Origin: Chelatococcus sambhunathii
GTDB lineage: Bacteria; Pseudomonadota; Alphaproteobacteria; Rhizobiales; Beijerinckiaceae
Length of the DNA: 64,000 bases
Direction: 5' to 3'
Assembly (NCBI RefSeq): GCF_001418005.1
Contig: NZ_LIOL01000006.1
Span: 124,001 to 188,000, forward strand
Notes under the pieces: model-generated
Told to the model about the DNA's origin: nothing
Database searches by the model: none
The model's input: only the letters and a program-made list of their open reading frames with translations
Made by a program: the position numbers and the translations under genes
Shown: one piece after another, positions 54,669 to 62,435 of the stretch
How the letters are laid out: every line of letters starts with the position of its first letter
How positions within the stretch are numbered: the first letter of the stretch is position 1

Positions 54669-55715
54669 TCAGGGACAGGGATTGCCCTGGCGCTGATGAA
54701 TCGCATCGATGCGGGCCTCGACCTCCTCGGTGATCGTCACGTCGAGCGCATCGATGTCGGTCCGCAACTGGTCCATCGTCGTCGCGCCGATGATGGTCGA
54801 CGTGACAAAGGGGCGGCTGGTGGCAAAGGCGATCGCCATCTGGGCCGGATCGAGACGGAGCTCTGCAGCCAGCGTAACATAGGCGTCGATTGCCTCGGCG
54901 GCGCCGGGCTTCTCGTAGCGCTGCAACCGGTCGAAGAGCTGCTTGCGGCTGCCCGGCGGCAAGGCACCGTCGCGGTACTTGCCGGTGAGATAGCCCTGCG
55001 CAAGCGGCGAATAAGCGAGAAGGCCGACGTTTTCGCGCATGGCGATCTCGGCGAGGCCGACCTCGAAGGTGCGGTTGACCAGCGAATAGGCGTTCTGGAT
55101 TGACTGCACCCGCGGCAGACCCTTCACGGTTGCGTGATGAAGGAAGGTCATCGTGCCCCAGGCGCTCTCGTTGGAGAGGCCGATGTGGCGGACCTTACCC
55201 GCTTTCACGAGGTCCCCGAGCACGGCGAGAATCTCGTCGATCGGGTTCTCGGGCCCCTCGGCGGCGCGGAAGATGGTCGGGTTGGAGCCGAACTGGGTCA
55301 CCGCCCGGTCCGGCCAGTGCAGCTGATAGAGGTCGATATAGTCGGTCTGAAGCCGCTTGAGACTCTTGTTCACCGCTTCTTCGATCTGCGCGCGGTTGAG
55401 CTCGCCCTTGCGCCTGCCGTCGCGGAACCAATCCATGTCGGTGCGGCCGACCACCTTGGTGGCGAGGATGATCTTGTCGCGGTTACCGCGCGCCTTGAAC
55501 CAGGAGCCGATGATGCGCTCGGTGGCACCCTGCGTCTCGGCCTTGGGGGGAATGGGATAGAGCTCGGCTGTGTCGAAGAAGTTGATGCCGCGCTCGACGG
55601 CATAGTCCATCTGCGCATGGCCTTCAGCCTCGGTGTTCTGCTCGCCCCAGGTCATGGTGCCGAGGCACAGTTCGCTGACCATGAGATCGGTGCGGCCGAG
55701 TTTGCGGTAGTTCAT
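54669..55715 (-). CDS. NADP(H)-dependent aldo-keto reductase (Tas-like)
   Basis: 348 residues from ATG 55715. The TIM-barrel AKR tetrad is visible: D and Y in FFDTAELYPIPPKAETQGAT, K in IILATKVVGRTDMDW and H in DLYQLHWPDRAV. The closest named type is Tas/YhdN-like AKR (WGEQNTEAEGHAQMDYA near the N-terminus). Substrate unknown. Reads leftward toward thpR with a 196-bp gap that holds no gene I can see. Confidence 0.92.
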   Translation of the reverse strand: MNYRKLGRTDLMVSELCLGTMTWGEQNTEAEGHAQMDYAVERGINFFDTAELYPIPPKAETQGATERIIGSWFKARGNRDKIILATKVVGRTDMDWFRDGRRKGELNRAQIEEAVNKSLKRLQTDYIDLYQLHWPDRAVTQFGSNPTIFRAAEGPENPIDEILAVLGDLVKAGKVRHIGLSNESAWGTMTFLHHATVKGLPRVQSIQNAYSLVNRTFEVGLAEIAMRENVGLLAYSPLAQGYLTGKYRDGALPPGSRKQLFDRLQRYEKPGAAEAIDAYVTLAAELRLDPAQMAIAFATSRPFVTSTIIGATTMDQLRTDIDALDVTITEEVEARIDAIHQRQGNPCP

Positions 55716-55779
55716 AAGGCAGTCCTCATCGTGCGGCGCCATGCCGCCGCGTCTGGCCCTTGCAAGAGAAAGCGGCCGG

Positions 55780-56430
55780 TCAGCCGCGGGGAGGCAGGGA
55801 GGACACGAACCGCACGACCGTCGGCAGCATGCGCGCGACGATGCGTTTCACGCCCTCGGCATTGGGGTGCATTCCGTCTGGAAGGTTGAGGCCGGGGATG
55901 GCCGCCACCTCTTCGAGGAAGAAAGGATAGAACACAAGGCCGTGTCGCGCCGCAATATCCTTATAGATGGCATCGAAGCGGCGCCTGTAATCCTCGCCGA
56001 GGTTCGGCGCGGCCACCATGCCGACCAGCATCACGGGGATGTTGCGCGCCTTGAGCCGCGTGACGATCGCCTCCAGCGCCTCGCGCGTCACGTCGGGCGA
56101 TACGCCGCGCAGCATGTCGTTGGCGCCGAGCGCCAGGATGACCGCATCGGTCCCCTCCGGCACCGACCAGTCGAGCCGCGCGAGGCCGCCCGATGCGGTG
56201 TCGCCGGAGACACCAGCATTAGCGATCTCGACCTCCATGCCCCGCTCGCGCAGGGCCTTCTCGAGAACGACGGGAAAGGCCGCGTCCTGCGGCAGGCCGT
56301 AGCCGGCCGTCAGACTGTCGCCGAGGGCGACGAGACGCAGCGGCTCGGCAAGCACGCCACCGGTCGCGGCAAGGACCAGCATCACATGAAGGAGAGCGAG
56401 CGGCAGGGTGCGACGAAGACGTTTGATCAT
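55780..56430 (-). CDS. SGNH/GDSL-family esterase (TesA/arylesterase type)
   Basis: 216 residues from ATG 56430. Signal peptide (PLALLHVMLVLAATGGVLAE), then the four SGNH blocks: GDSLTAGYG with S39, NAGVSGDTASGG, GANDMLRG, and PDGMHPNAEG with the Asp-His pair. A periplasmic esterase/thioesterase/lysophospholipase like TesA. It is divergent from an ABC transporter pair, an arrangement kept in many proteobacteria (tesA next to ybbA-ybbP). Confidence 0.92.
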   Translation of the reverse strand: MIKRLRRTLPLALLHVMLVLAATGGVLAEPLRLVALGDSLTAGYGLPQDAAFPVVLEKALRERGMEVEIANAGVSGDTASGGLARLDWSVPEGTDAVILALGANDMLRGVSPDVTREALEAIVTRLKARNIPVMLVGMVAAPNLGEDYRRRFDAIYKDIAARHGLVFYPFFLEEVAAIPGLNLPDGMHPNAEGVKRIVARMLPTVVRFVSSLPPRG

Positions 56431-56491
56431 CCCTGACAAGGTCCCATATGACGGGGTGTTCTCCCACCCCTCAGCCTCTACGGATCGATTG

Positions 56492-57211
56492 ATGAACAGC
56501 GCGACGGATCTGGCCCCACCAGCCGATATGGTCATTTCCCTCGTGGATGTCCATTTGAGCCTCGGACGTGGCGCCGCGCGCGTGCACATCCTCAAAGGGG
56601 TATCGCTCGGCGTGCGGCGCGGCGAGGCCGTCGGCCTGGTCGGCCCGTCAGGCTCCGGCAAGTCCACCCTGCTCATGACCATGGCCGGGCTCGAGCGGCC
56701 GGACAGCGGCACCGTGACCGTCGCCGGCAAGGATCTCGCCCGGCTCGACGAAGACGCGCTCGCCCGCTTCCGCGGCCGCAACGTCGGCATCGTCTTCCAG
56801 TCCTTCCATCTCGTGCCAACCATGACGGCGCTCGAGAACGTCGCTCTGCCGCTCGAGCTCGCCGATGCGCCCGACGCCTTCGCCCGGGCCGAGGCGGAGC
56901 TTGCGGCCGTCGGGCTCGGCGAGCGGCTGCATCACTATCCATCCCAGCTCTCGGGCGGCGAGCAGCAGCGCGTCGCCATCGCCCGCGCCATCGTCGCCGA
57001 CCCGGCCATCCTCGTCGCCGACGAGCCGACCGGCAACCTTGACGAGCGCACCGGGCGCGGCATCGTCGACCTTCTCTTCGCGCTCAAGCGCGACAGGGGT
57101 GCGACGCTGGTCCTTGTCACGCACGACATGGGCCTCGCGGAGCAGTGCGACCGTGTCGTGCGGCTGCGCTCCGGCACCGTCGTGCCGGACGACGCGCCCG
57201 TGAGCGCGTGA
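56492..57211 (+). CDS. ABC transporter ATP-binding protein (YbbA/LolD-like)
   Basis: 239 residues from ATG 56492. Walker A GPSGSGKS at 51-58, Q-loop IVFQSFHLVPTMTALENVAL, signature LSGGEQQRVAIARAI and Walker B ILVADEPTGNLDE are typical of the LolD/MacB/YbbA group, the ATPase partner of FtsX-type permeases. It couples to the permease that starts 8 bp after its stop. Function of YbbAP in most bacteria is not known. Confidence 0.93.
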   Translation: MNSATDLAPPADMVISLVDVHLSLGRGAARVHILKGVSLGVRRGEAVGLVGPSGSGKSTLLMTMAGLERPDSGTVTVAGKDLARLDEDALARFRGRNVGIVFQSFHLVPTMTALENVALPLELADAPDAFARAEAELAAVGLGERLHHYPSQLSGGEQQRVAIARAIVADPAILVADEPTGNLDERTGRGIVDLLFALKRDRGATLVLVTHDMGLAEQCDRVVRLRSGTVVPDDAPVSA

Positions 57212-57219
57212 GGATGGCC

Positions 57220-59799
57220 ATGCACGGTTTCGTCGGCGCCCCCGCATCACACCCCGCTCCACGTCTGCCGCTGGTGCCGCGCCTCGCCCTGCGGGAGCTG
57301 CGCGGCGGCCTGCGCGGCTTCGGCGTCTTCCTCGCCTGCATCGCGCTCGGCGTTGCGGCGATCGCGGGCGTCTCCTCCGTCTCCCGCAGTCTGACCGAAG
57401 GCCTCGCCGTGGAGGGGCGTCGTATCCTCGGCGGCGACCTCGCCTTCAGCCTCGTGCAGCGCGAGGCGAGCCTTGAGGAGCGCGCCTTCCTCGACGGCGC
57501 GGGGCGCGTCTCCGCCATCGCCACCCTGCGCGCCATGGCCATCGCGGATACAGGCGAATCCGCCCTCGTCGAGGTCAAGGCCGTCGACGGGGCCTATCCG
57601 ATGATCGGGGCGGTGGAGAGCGAGCCGGCCGCATCGGTGCAAGAGCTTCTCGCCGAGCGCGACGGCACCTACGGGGCTCTCGTCGATCCGGTCCTGCTCG
57701 ATCGCCTCGGCCTTGCGGTCGGCGACGTCGTCAGCCTCGGCAACGCCCGCGTCGCGCTCCGGGCGCGCCTCGTCTCGGAACCGGACAAGATCGCGGCCGG
57801 CGTCGGCTTCGGCCCGCGGCTCCTGATGTCGCAGGAGGGGCTCGCGGCGAGCGGCCTCGTGCAGCCCGGCAGCCTCGTGCGCTGGACCTACCGCGTGGCG
57901 TTGCCCGGCGCGAGCGGGGGCGAGCGCGCCCTGGAGCGCCTCGAAGCCGAGGCGCGGCAGCGCCTACCCGACGCCGGCTGGCAGATCCGCTCGCGCAACA
58001 ACGCCTCGCCGCAGTTCGCCCGCAACATCGAGCGCTTCACGCAGTTCCTCACCCTGGTCGGCCTCACCGCCCTCATGGTCGGCGGAGTTGGCGTTGCCAA
58101 TGCGGTGAACGCCTTTGTCGAACGCAAGCTGCATTCCATCGCCACGCTGAAGAGCCTCGGCGCGCCGGGCGGACAGGTAGTGGCCGTGTACCTGACCCAG
58201 GTCATGATCATTGCCGCTGTCGGCATCGCCATCGGGCTCGCTGTCGGCGCGGCGATGCCCTTCGCGGTGGCCCATGCGGCCAAAAGCCTGCTACCCCTGC
58301 CGCTGACGCCGGGGCTCGCCCCGCTCGAACTCGCCGTCGCCGCGCTCTACGGCTTTCTCACGGCGCTTGCCTTCGCGCTCGGCCCGCTCGGCCGGGCGCA
58401 CGACGTGCCGGTCTCGGCCCTGTTCCGCGACGAGGTGGATCCTGCCGCGAAGGGGCCGCGCCTGCGCTACCGGCTCGCGAGCCTCGCTGCCGTCGCGGCG
58501 CTGGTGGCGGTCGCCGTCGTCTTCGCCTACGACCGGCGCGTCGCGCTCATCTTCATCGCCGCCGCAGCGGGTGCCTTCCTGCTGCTGAGGCTGGTCGCGC
58601 TCGGCCTCATGGCGCTCGCCCGCCGCCTGCCGCGCCCGCGCCGCACGGCGCCCCGCCTCGCGCTCGGCAATATTCACCGGCCGGGTGCGCTGACGCCTTC
58701 GCTCGTCCTCTCGCTCGGCCTCGGCGTGACGCTGCTCGTCGCACTCGCGATGATCGACGCCAATATCCGCGGACAGCTGACGCGCGCCCTGCCAGCCCAG
58801 GCGCCGAGCTTCTTCTTCCTCGACATCCAGAACGGCGAGGCCGACCGCTTCGAGGCCTTCCTAGCCCGCGAGGCGCCGCAGGGAACGGTCGAGCGGGTGC
58901 CCATGATGCGCGGCCGCGTCGTCTCGCTGAAGGGCATCCGGGCGAGCGACTACAAGGCGCCGGAAGAGGCCGCCTGGGTGCTGGAAGGTGATCGCGGCCT
59001 CACCTATGCCGCAAAGCCACCCGAGGGCTCGACCGTCGTTGCCGGCGAATGGTGGCCGGCCGATTACGCGGGCGAGCCGCTCGTCTCCTTCGATCGGGAG
59101 CTTGCGCAGGAACTCGACCTCACCGTTGGCGACCGACTCGTCGTCAACGTGCTCGGGCGCAACATCGAGGCCAGGATCGCCAACCTGCGCACAGTGGAAT
59201 GGCGCACGCTCGGCATCAATTTCGTCATGGTGTTCTCGCCCAATACCTTCGCCGGCGCGCCGCATACGCATCTTGCCACGCTCACCGCGAACGGGGTGGG
59301 CAACCGCGTCGACGAAGGTGCGGTGATGCGGGCGCTCGCCAAGGAATTCCCAATGGTGACGAGCGTGCGCGTGCGCGACGCGCTTGATGCCGTCAACGAC
59401 GTCGTCAGCCAGCTCGCCATCGCCGTGCGCGCGGCGAGCTCGGTGGCGCTGGCGGCGAGCCTGCTGGTCCTCGGCGGAGCGCTGGCCGCCGGCCATCAGG
59501 CCCGGCTGCATGATGCCGTCGTCCTGAAGACGCTCGGAGCGACGCGCGCGCGGCTGATAGGCGCCTTCAGCCTCGAATATGGTGCGCTCGGCAGCGCGAC
59601 CGCCTTCTTCGGCTTCATCGCCGGCACGATCAGCGCCTATGTCATCGTGACGCGCGTCATGCGCCTGTCATTCACCTTCGAGCCGGGCGGCGCGCTCGCC
59701 GCGGCGCTGCTTGCCATCGTCGTCACCATCGGCCTCGGGCTTGCCGGCACGTGGCGCATCCTCGGCCAGAAGCCGGCACCCTATCTGCGCAACCTTTGA
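57220..59799 (+). CDS. FtsX-family ABC transporter permease (YbbP-like)
   Basis: 859 residues from ATG 57220 (gaggat upstream; ATG 57214 is also in frame). Ten hydrophobic helices arranged as two FtsX units with large periplasmic parts, beginning LALRELRGGLRGFGVFLACI, with NAFVERKLHSIATLKSLGA in the first and HDAVVLKTLGATRARLIGAF in the second. These are the marks of YbbP/mechanotransmission-type permeases working with a LolD-like ATPase, possibly on lipids or envelope material. With the TesA-like esterase it forms a conserved functional cluster. Confidence 0.92.
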   Translation: MHGFVGAPASHPAPRLPLVPRLALRELRGGLRGFGVFLACIALGVAAIAGVSSVSRSLTEGLAVEGRRILGGDLAFSLVQREASLEERAFLDGAGRVSAIATLRAMAIADTGESALVEVKAVDGAYPMIGAVESEPAASVQELLAERDGTYGALVDPVLLDRLGLAVGDVVSLGNARVALRARLVSEPDKIAAGVGFGPRLLMSQEGLAASGLVQPGSLVRWTYRVALPGASGGERALERLEAEARQRLPDAGWQIRSRNNASPQFARNIERFTQFLTLVGLTALMVGGVGVANAVNAFVERKLHSIATLKSLGAPGGQVVAVYLTQVMIIAAVGIAIGLAVGAAMPFAVAHAAKSLLPLPLTPGLAPLELAVAALYGFLTALAFALGPLGRAHDVPVSALFRDEVDPAAKGPRLRYRLASLAAVAALVAVAVVFAYDRRVALIFIAAAAGAFLLLRLVALGLMALARRLPRPRRTAPRLALGNIHRPGALTPSLVLSLGLGVTLLVALAMIDANIRGQLTRALPAQAPSFFFLDIQNGEADRFEAFLAREAPQGTVERVPMMRGRVVSLKGIRASDYKAPEEAAWVLEGDRGLTYAAKPPEGSTVVAGEWWPADYAGEPLVSFDRELAQELDLTVGDRLVVNVLGRNIEARIANLRTVEWRTLGINFVMVFSPNTFAGAPHTHLATLTANGVGNRVDEGAVMRALAKEFPMVTSVRVRDALDAVNDVVSQLAIAVRAASSVALAASLLVLGGALAAGHQARLHDAVVLKTLGATRARLIGAFSLEYGALGSATAFFGFIAGTISAYVIVTRVMRLSFTFEPGGALAAALLAIVVTIGLGLAGTWRILGQKPAPYLRNL

Positions 59800-59890
59800 G
59801 GCGCATGGCCGCGGAGGAAGTTCGTCCCCAAGCCCTCCGCCCGCGGCATTCCCCGGCGCCGCTTTCCCATGCGCGGCCACCGAATCAGCC

Positions 59891-59919
59891 TTGTAAGGCG
59901 GGCCTGTTGAGCCCATATT
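59891..59919 (+). promoter_or_regulatory. Predicted promoter of the BI-1/YccA gene
   Basis: TTGTAA (59891-59896), a 17-bp spacer and CATATT (59914-59919), about 60 bp before the ATG. An imperfect match to sigma-70 sites; the only candidate seen in the 180-bp gap before the gene. Confidence 0.4.
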
Positions 59920-59979
59920 TCGGTACAAGTGCGGCCTTCGGCGCGCATCGTTGGCGTGATTTAGCTTCGAGAGGGAAAA

Positions 59980-60765
59980 ATGTCCGATCTGAACCGCAAC
60001 ACCTATGCCTACGGCACGGGTGTCGCCCGGGCCGGGACCGCAGAGCTCGACCAGGGCCTGCGGGCCTTCATGCTGGGCGTTTACAACCACATGGTGCTGG
60101 GACTTGCCGTCACCGGTCTTGCTGCCCTGGGCACCTTCATGCTCGCAGTGACGAACGACCCGTCGGCAGCCGTGGCGCAGATGCGCGGCGGCATCATGCT
60201 GACGCAATTCGGCTACGCCATCTTCGCAAGCCCGCTGAAGTGGGTGGTGATGCTGGCGCCGCTTGCGGCTGTGTTCTTTCTCAGCTTCCGCATCGCCAGC
60301 ATGCAGCCGGGTGCGGCGCGGGCACTGTTCCTCGTCTACGCGGGACTTGTCGGCCTGTCGCTGTCGTCGATCTTCCTCGTCTTCACGGGCGCGTCCATCG
60401 TGCGCGTGTTCTTCATCACGGCCGCCGCCTTCGGCGCACTGAGCCTCTACGGCTACACGACGAAGAAGAACCTCTCGGCGATGGGCTCCTTCCTGGTCAT
60501 GGGCCTCTTCGGCCTCATCATCGCCATGCTGGTCAACCTGTTCCTGCAGTCGAGCGCCCTGCAGTTCGCCATCTCGGTGGTGGGTGTGCTCGTCTTCGCC
60601 GGCCTGACCGCCTGGGACACGCAGCGCATCAAGGAGATGTACTACGAGCTCGACGAGAGCGACGTTGCCGCCCGCAAGTCGATTCTCGGCGCGCTGATGC
60701 TGTACCTCGACTTCATCAACATGTTCGTCATGCTGCTGCAGCTTTTCGGCCAGTCGCGCGAATGA
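59980..60765 (+). CDS. Bax inhibitor-1/YccA-family membrane protein
   Basis: 261 residues with seven hydrophobic helices. Family marks: GLRAFMLGVYNHMVLGLAVT near the N-terminus, GASIVRVFFITAAAFGALSLY in the middle and the C-terminal LTAWDTQRIKEMYY with the pH-sensing Asp pair region. BI-1 proteins are calcium-leak channels or modulators of FtsH in bacteria. Monocistronic, ended by an intrinsic terminator. Confidence 0.95.
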   Translation: MSDLNRNTYAYGTGVARAGTAELDQGLRAFMLGVYNHMVLGLAVTGLAALGTFMLAVTNDPSAAVAQMRGGIMLTQFGYAIFASPLKWVVMLAPLAAVFFLSFRIASMQPGAARALFLVYAGLVGLSLSSIFLVFTGASIVRVFFITAAAFGALSLYGYTTKKNLSAMGSFLVMGLFGLIIAMLVNLFLQSSALQFAISVVGVLVFAGLTAWDTQRIKEMYYELDESDVAARKSILGALMLYLDFINMFVMLLQLFGQSRE

Positions 60766-60788
60766 ACGCGGCGACGGTCGCAAGCGAC

Positions 60789-60821
60789 AAAGCCCCGGCT
60801 GCGCGTCGGGGCTTTCTTTTT
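60789..60821 (+). terminator. Rho-independent terminator of the BI-1/YccA gene
   Basis: AAAGCCCCG/CGGGGCTTT stem (9 bp, 9-nt loop) followed by CTTTTT, 24 bp after the stop. Canonical intrinsic terminator. Confidence 0.93.
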
Positions 60822-60853
60822 GATGGTCGCTTCGGCGTCGCGGCGATCCGGCT

Positions 60854-61303
60854 CTAGCGGGCGACCAGCCGCACGGGCTTGTCGAGAACCTGCAGAACGC
60901 GGGTAAGATCGTGCCCGCGCTTCAGGATGCGTCCCGAGGCCGAGATGACGCTATAGGCGCCCTGTCGGCGGGCGAGTTGCGGATCCTTCTCGATACGGTA
61001 GAGGGGAACCTCGCTCGTTCGGCGAAAGACCGAGAACACCGCCCTGTCCTTCAGGAAGTCGAGCGCGTAGTCGCGCCATTCGCCGAGCGCCACCATCCGC
61101 CCGTAGACATTGAGGATCTCCCTGAGCTCGCGCGCATCAAACGAGACGACGTTGGCCGCGCGCGGCGCCGGGGACGAGATGTGGTGCCCGTGCGGTGGAG
61201 AAGGTTCCTCATCCTTTCGCCGCGGGGTGAAGGGCACAATGGCCGCTCCGCCCCCGGTGCGAAAGGGATCGGAAGAGGGATCGCTCGTCTCCGTTTCGCT
61301 CAT
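60854..61303 (-). CDS. DUF2794-family protein
   Basis: 149 residues from ATG 61303 (ggaggtc upstream). The first 50 residues are hydrophilic, with Pro and Ser; the conserved domain VVSFDARELREILNVYGRMV, then ALGEWRDYALDFLKDRAVFSVFRR and RIEKDPQLARRQGAYSVISA, is the DUF2794 signature. The family is limited to alphaproteobacteria and has no known role. Convergent with the BI-1 gene across the terminator. Confidence 0.92.
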   Translation of the reverse strand: MSETETSDPSSDPFRTGGGAAIVPFTPRRKDEEPSPPHGHHISSPAPRAANVVSFDARELREILNVYGRMVALGEWRDYALDFLKDRAVFSVFRRTSEVPLYRIEKDPQLARRQGAYSVISASGRILKRGHDLTRVLQVLDKPVRLVAR

Positions 61304-61520
61304 GACCTCCGTCCGGCTCGGCGAGGAGAGCATGCGGGCCGCCTGCCTGCGTCATGCATCCGTCATGATGCGGCCGCCGCCGGGCCGGCGCAAGCCTCAT
61401 CGCGGGCCTCAACCAGATCGCTGAGCGATGCAGGCAAATCTGAAAGAAAAACCACAATTTGGCCGCAGAGCCGTCAATCAGGCGCCCTAGTGCGGGGCGA
61501 TAAAAAGCACGTTGCCTCGA

Positions 61521-61647
61521 TGGTCCGGCGCTCGCCGCCCTGGATCTAGTCAGCCCCCCAGCCCCCCGGGGTGGACGAGATGCCGGACCACTCGGTTCCG
61601 TGTAAGAGTAACTAGGGCCGGTGTCCCCGCACCGGCCCTATTCTTTT
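61521..61647 (+). ncRNA. Candidate small structured RNA ending in an intrinsic terminator
   Basis: TGGTCCGGC (61521-61529) pairs perfectly with GCCGGACCA (61582-61590), closing a 52-nt loop rich in C runs (CAGCCCCCCAGCCCCCCGGGG). Twenty-odd nt later a strong terminator follows. No plus-strand gene lies upstream, so the terminator needs a transcript of its own. The 5' end and promoter were not found, and I could not match it to a known RNA family by eye. Confidence 0.5.
61614..61647 (+). terminator. Intrinsic terminator of the RNA candidate
   Basis: AGGGCCGGTG/CACCGGCCCT (10-bp perfect stem, 6-nt loop) followed by ATTCTTTT on the plus strand. The minus-strand side lacks a T-run, so it belongs to a rightward transcript. 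Confidence 0.85.
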
Positions 61648-61716
61648 GCCCGCCCCCGCCGCGAGGCGATTCGGCTGCGACGCCCGGTCCTAGAGAGCCT
61701 CTCGGCACGGAGGCCC

Positions 61717-62325
61717 TCAGCGTGCCTGGGCGTGATATTCGCGGTTCGGCCGCATGTCGACGGCCGAAGCCATGCGATTCGACATGTTGAAGAAGGAAGC
61801 GACGGCGGCAATGTCCCAGATCGCCTTGTCGTCGAAGCCGGCATCGCGCAGCGCCTGCCGGTCCTCCTCGCCGATCTCGTGCGACCGTTCTGTCAGCTTC
61901 GCGGCGAAGTCCAGCATCACCCGCTGGCGCAGGGAGAGCTCCGCCGCGCGGTAGTTCATCACCATCATTTCGCCGAGGACCGGATCCCCCGAGAGCAGGC
62001 GCACCGCTGCCCCGTGCGCCGTCAGGCAGTAGTAGCAGCGGTTGATGCTCGAAACGACGACGGCGATCATCTCCCGCTCCAGCTTGCTGAGACCGGACGG
62101 CGCCAGCATCAGGTCGTTGTGGAAGGCGGCGAAAGCCTCCAGCTTGGCATTGTCGTGCGCATAGGCGGCAAGCACATTGGGCACGAAGCCGAGCTTCTCC
62201 TCGCATTTTGCGAAATAGGCCTGCATCGACGGCGACAATTCCCCCGGTGCCAGCGACAACGCCGTCGGCGCCGGTGTCACATCCTGGCGGGTGGGCTTTT
62301 CCTCCTGCCGGTCGACTTTCGACAT
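61717..62325 (-). CDS. AhpD-like peroxidase-related enzyme (carboxymuconolactone decarboxylase fold)
   Basis: 202 residues from ATG 62325 (ggaggaga upstream). The active-site motif is complete: C97-YY-C100 and H104 in INRCYYCLTAHG; E83-type acid precedes it in SKLEREMIAVVVSSIN. The later AIWDIAAVASFFNMSNRMAS is the usual end of the uncharacterised peroxidase-related subfamily. It should reduce peroxides through its CxxC pair. Divergent from NAD-glutamate dehydrogenase with a 110-bp gap. Confidence 0.92.
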   Translation of the reverse strand: MSKVDRQEEKPTRQDVTPAPTALSLAPGELSPSMQAYFAKCEEKLGFVPNVLAAYAHDNAKLEAFAAFHNDLMLAPSGLSKLEREMIAVVVSSINRCYYCLTAHGAAVRLLSGDPVLGEMMVMNYRAAELSLRQRVMLDFAAKLTERSHEIGEEDRQALRDAGFDDKAIWDIAAVASFFNMSNRMASAVDMRPNREYHAQAR

Positions 62326-62435
62326 GCGCGCGTCTCCTCCTTCGCATTTCCTGCTGCCGCAATTGCCTGTGCGGCGTCCGGCCATGCCGAGAATGTCGGC
62401 CGCGAGGCTGCATTTGTCCACGACATGATCTAAGG

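Larger units (their letters stand above)
61304..61716. other. 413-bp gap between DUF2794 and AhpD-like genes
   Basis: No protein gene that I can support. The left part (61304-61490) should carry the DUF2794 promoter; a short A-rich tract (tgaaagaaaaaccacaattt) lies at about 61441-61460. The right part holds the RNA candidate and its terminator, listed separately. Confidence 0.6.
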
